NCBI GenBank assembly: GCA_964407285.1
Contig: CAYOVG010000418.1
Location: 1 to 5,444 of the forward strand
DNA length: 5,444 nucleotides
Direction: 5' to 3'
Origin: CAYOVG01 sp964407285
GTDB lineage: Bacteria; Desulfobacterota; Syntrophobacteria; Syntrophobacterales; Syntrophobacteraceae
The position numbers were made by a program, and so were the translations under genes. Under the pieces are notes generated by a model. That model saw nothing but the letters and a program-made list of their open reading frames with translations. It did not search any database and was not told where the DNA came from. Shown piece after piece: positions 5,041 to 5,444 of the stretch. Within the stretch, counting starts at the first letter, position 1. Every line of letters starts with the position of its first letter.

Positions 5041-5232
5041 GGGCAGCATCCCACACAGAGTCTTCAGCCATACGCTCCCATCAAAAAGTCAGACGGGTAA
5101 CCCTTGTATCATCACGGCATGATGGATATCTTACGCCAAGAGAATGACTATACATTGGGTTTATTTTCGACCGATCAACCGCTATGGATTAGATCCTGAT
5201 TCTATTCACTGCCTGTCTATTGATGGAAGACA

Positions 5233-5444
5233 ATGGAAATCATTGCTATTCTCTACTATCTCGCCGCCGCCATCCTCGCGATCTACGGGATCAACTGCCA
5301 TGTGATGGTCTATCTGTTCAAACGCCAGTTCAGAACACGCATGCGGGAGGACAGGGACCGGATCGAAGATTTCCATAGCCGGCATAGCATGGACGAACTG
5401 CCGTTCGTTACCACTCAGCTCCCCATCTACAATGAAATGAACGT
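5233..5444 (+). CDS. N-terminus of a membrane family 2 glycosyltransferase (3' truncated)
   Basis: The first 70 residues are visible and run off the window. One transmembrane helix spans about residues 4-28 (IIAILYYLAAAILAIYGI onward). A basic stretch (KRQFRTRMR) then places the rest in the cytoplasm. LPFVTTQLPIYNE at about 56-68 is the first strand of the GT-A catalytic fold, in the form typical of processive cellulose/mannan synthase-like enzymes, which usually read P-x-V-T-x-Q-L-P-x-[FY]-N-E. Such enzymes polymerise or transfer sugars from a nucleotide donor at the inner membrane. The substrate cannot be told from this fragment. ATG at 5233 is chosen because it gives the expected short lead into the helix. 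Its ribosome site (GGAAGA) is weak. The 348-base distance and the hairpins suggest transcription separate from the maturase operon. Confidence 0.85.
   Translation, partial: MEIIAILYYLAAAILAIYGINCHVMVYLFKRQFRTRMREDRDRIEDFHSRHSMDELPFVTTQLPIYNEMN

Larger units (their letters stand above)
4885..5232. other. intergenic region between the maturase and the glycosyltransferase
   Basis: No convincing gene lies here. The first part is GC-rich with hairpins. From about 5100 the sequence turns AT-rich, as expected for a promoter region of the glycosyltransferase. A TATACA (5149-5154) resembles a -10 box but has no good -35 partner. A perfect 10-base palindrome, GCTTCGAAGC, lies at 4995-5004. A 7-bp stem with one bulged base lies near 5107-5128. 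Confidence 0.5.

Noticed and set aside
4892..5122. 76-codon frame after the maturase beginning in the second copy of the 11-bp repeat
   Set aside because: It has no Shine-Dalgarno sequence, and its text looks like translated GC-rich hairpin sequence. It would be a candidate small peptide gene only if ribosome profiling showed it.

Overview
The window looks like chromosomal DNA of an anaerobic bacterium with moderately high GC. Two rubredoxin-type proteins, one with a cysteine spacing I know from sulfate reducers, plus a SPASM-type radical SAM enzyme suggest a deltaproteobacterial (Desulfobacterota) anaerobe. That assignment is inference from gene content, not from a marker gene. A run of ten N (2778-2787) shows that this is a draft or metagenomic assembly.

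Layout from left to right. The last codons of an unrecognised plus-strand gene end at 62 and are followed by a strong intrinsic terminator (159-192). A membrane-anchored TPR protein (342-911, +) has a plausible promoter and a strong Shine-Dalgarno site. It converges on two minus-strand genes, a rubredoxin (1041-1268) and a rubredoxin-like Cys-rich protein (1467-1655). A large hairpin at 939-997 separates the convergent units and carries a T-tract in the minus direction. A stretch of about 900 bases (1656-2551) holds no convincing gene but has divergent promoter-like elements and several perfect dyads.

The most interesting part is 2552-4884, a two-gene plus-strand operon. The first gene encodes a TIGR04222-type membrane protein ending in a Gly/Cys-rich tail with five cysteines. 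The second, 36 bases downstream, encodes a radical SAM/SPASM protein of the kind that modifies peptides. No separate precursor peptide is visible, so the Gly/Cys tail is the obvious candidate substrate. The maturase itself is odd: it carries an acidic low-complexity insert between its two main radical SAM motifs and an Ala/Pro/Ser-rich linker before the SPASM domain.

After a 348-base gap with GC-rich hairpins, a processive family 2 glycosyltransferase begins at 5233 and runs off the window. It is probably a separate transcription unit. The assembly gap lies inside the TIGR04222 gene. Reading frame and family pattern suggest that the flanking contigs really join with about one base of overlap, so the gene is probably intact.
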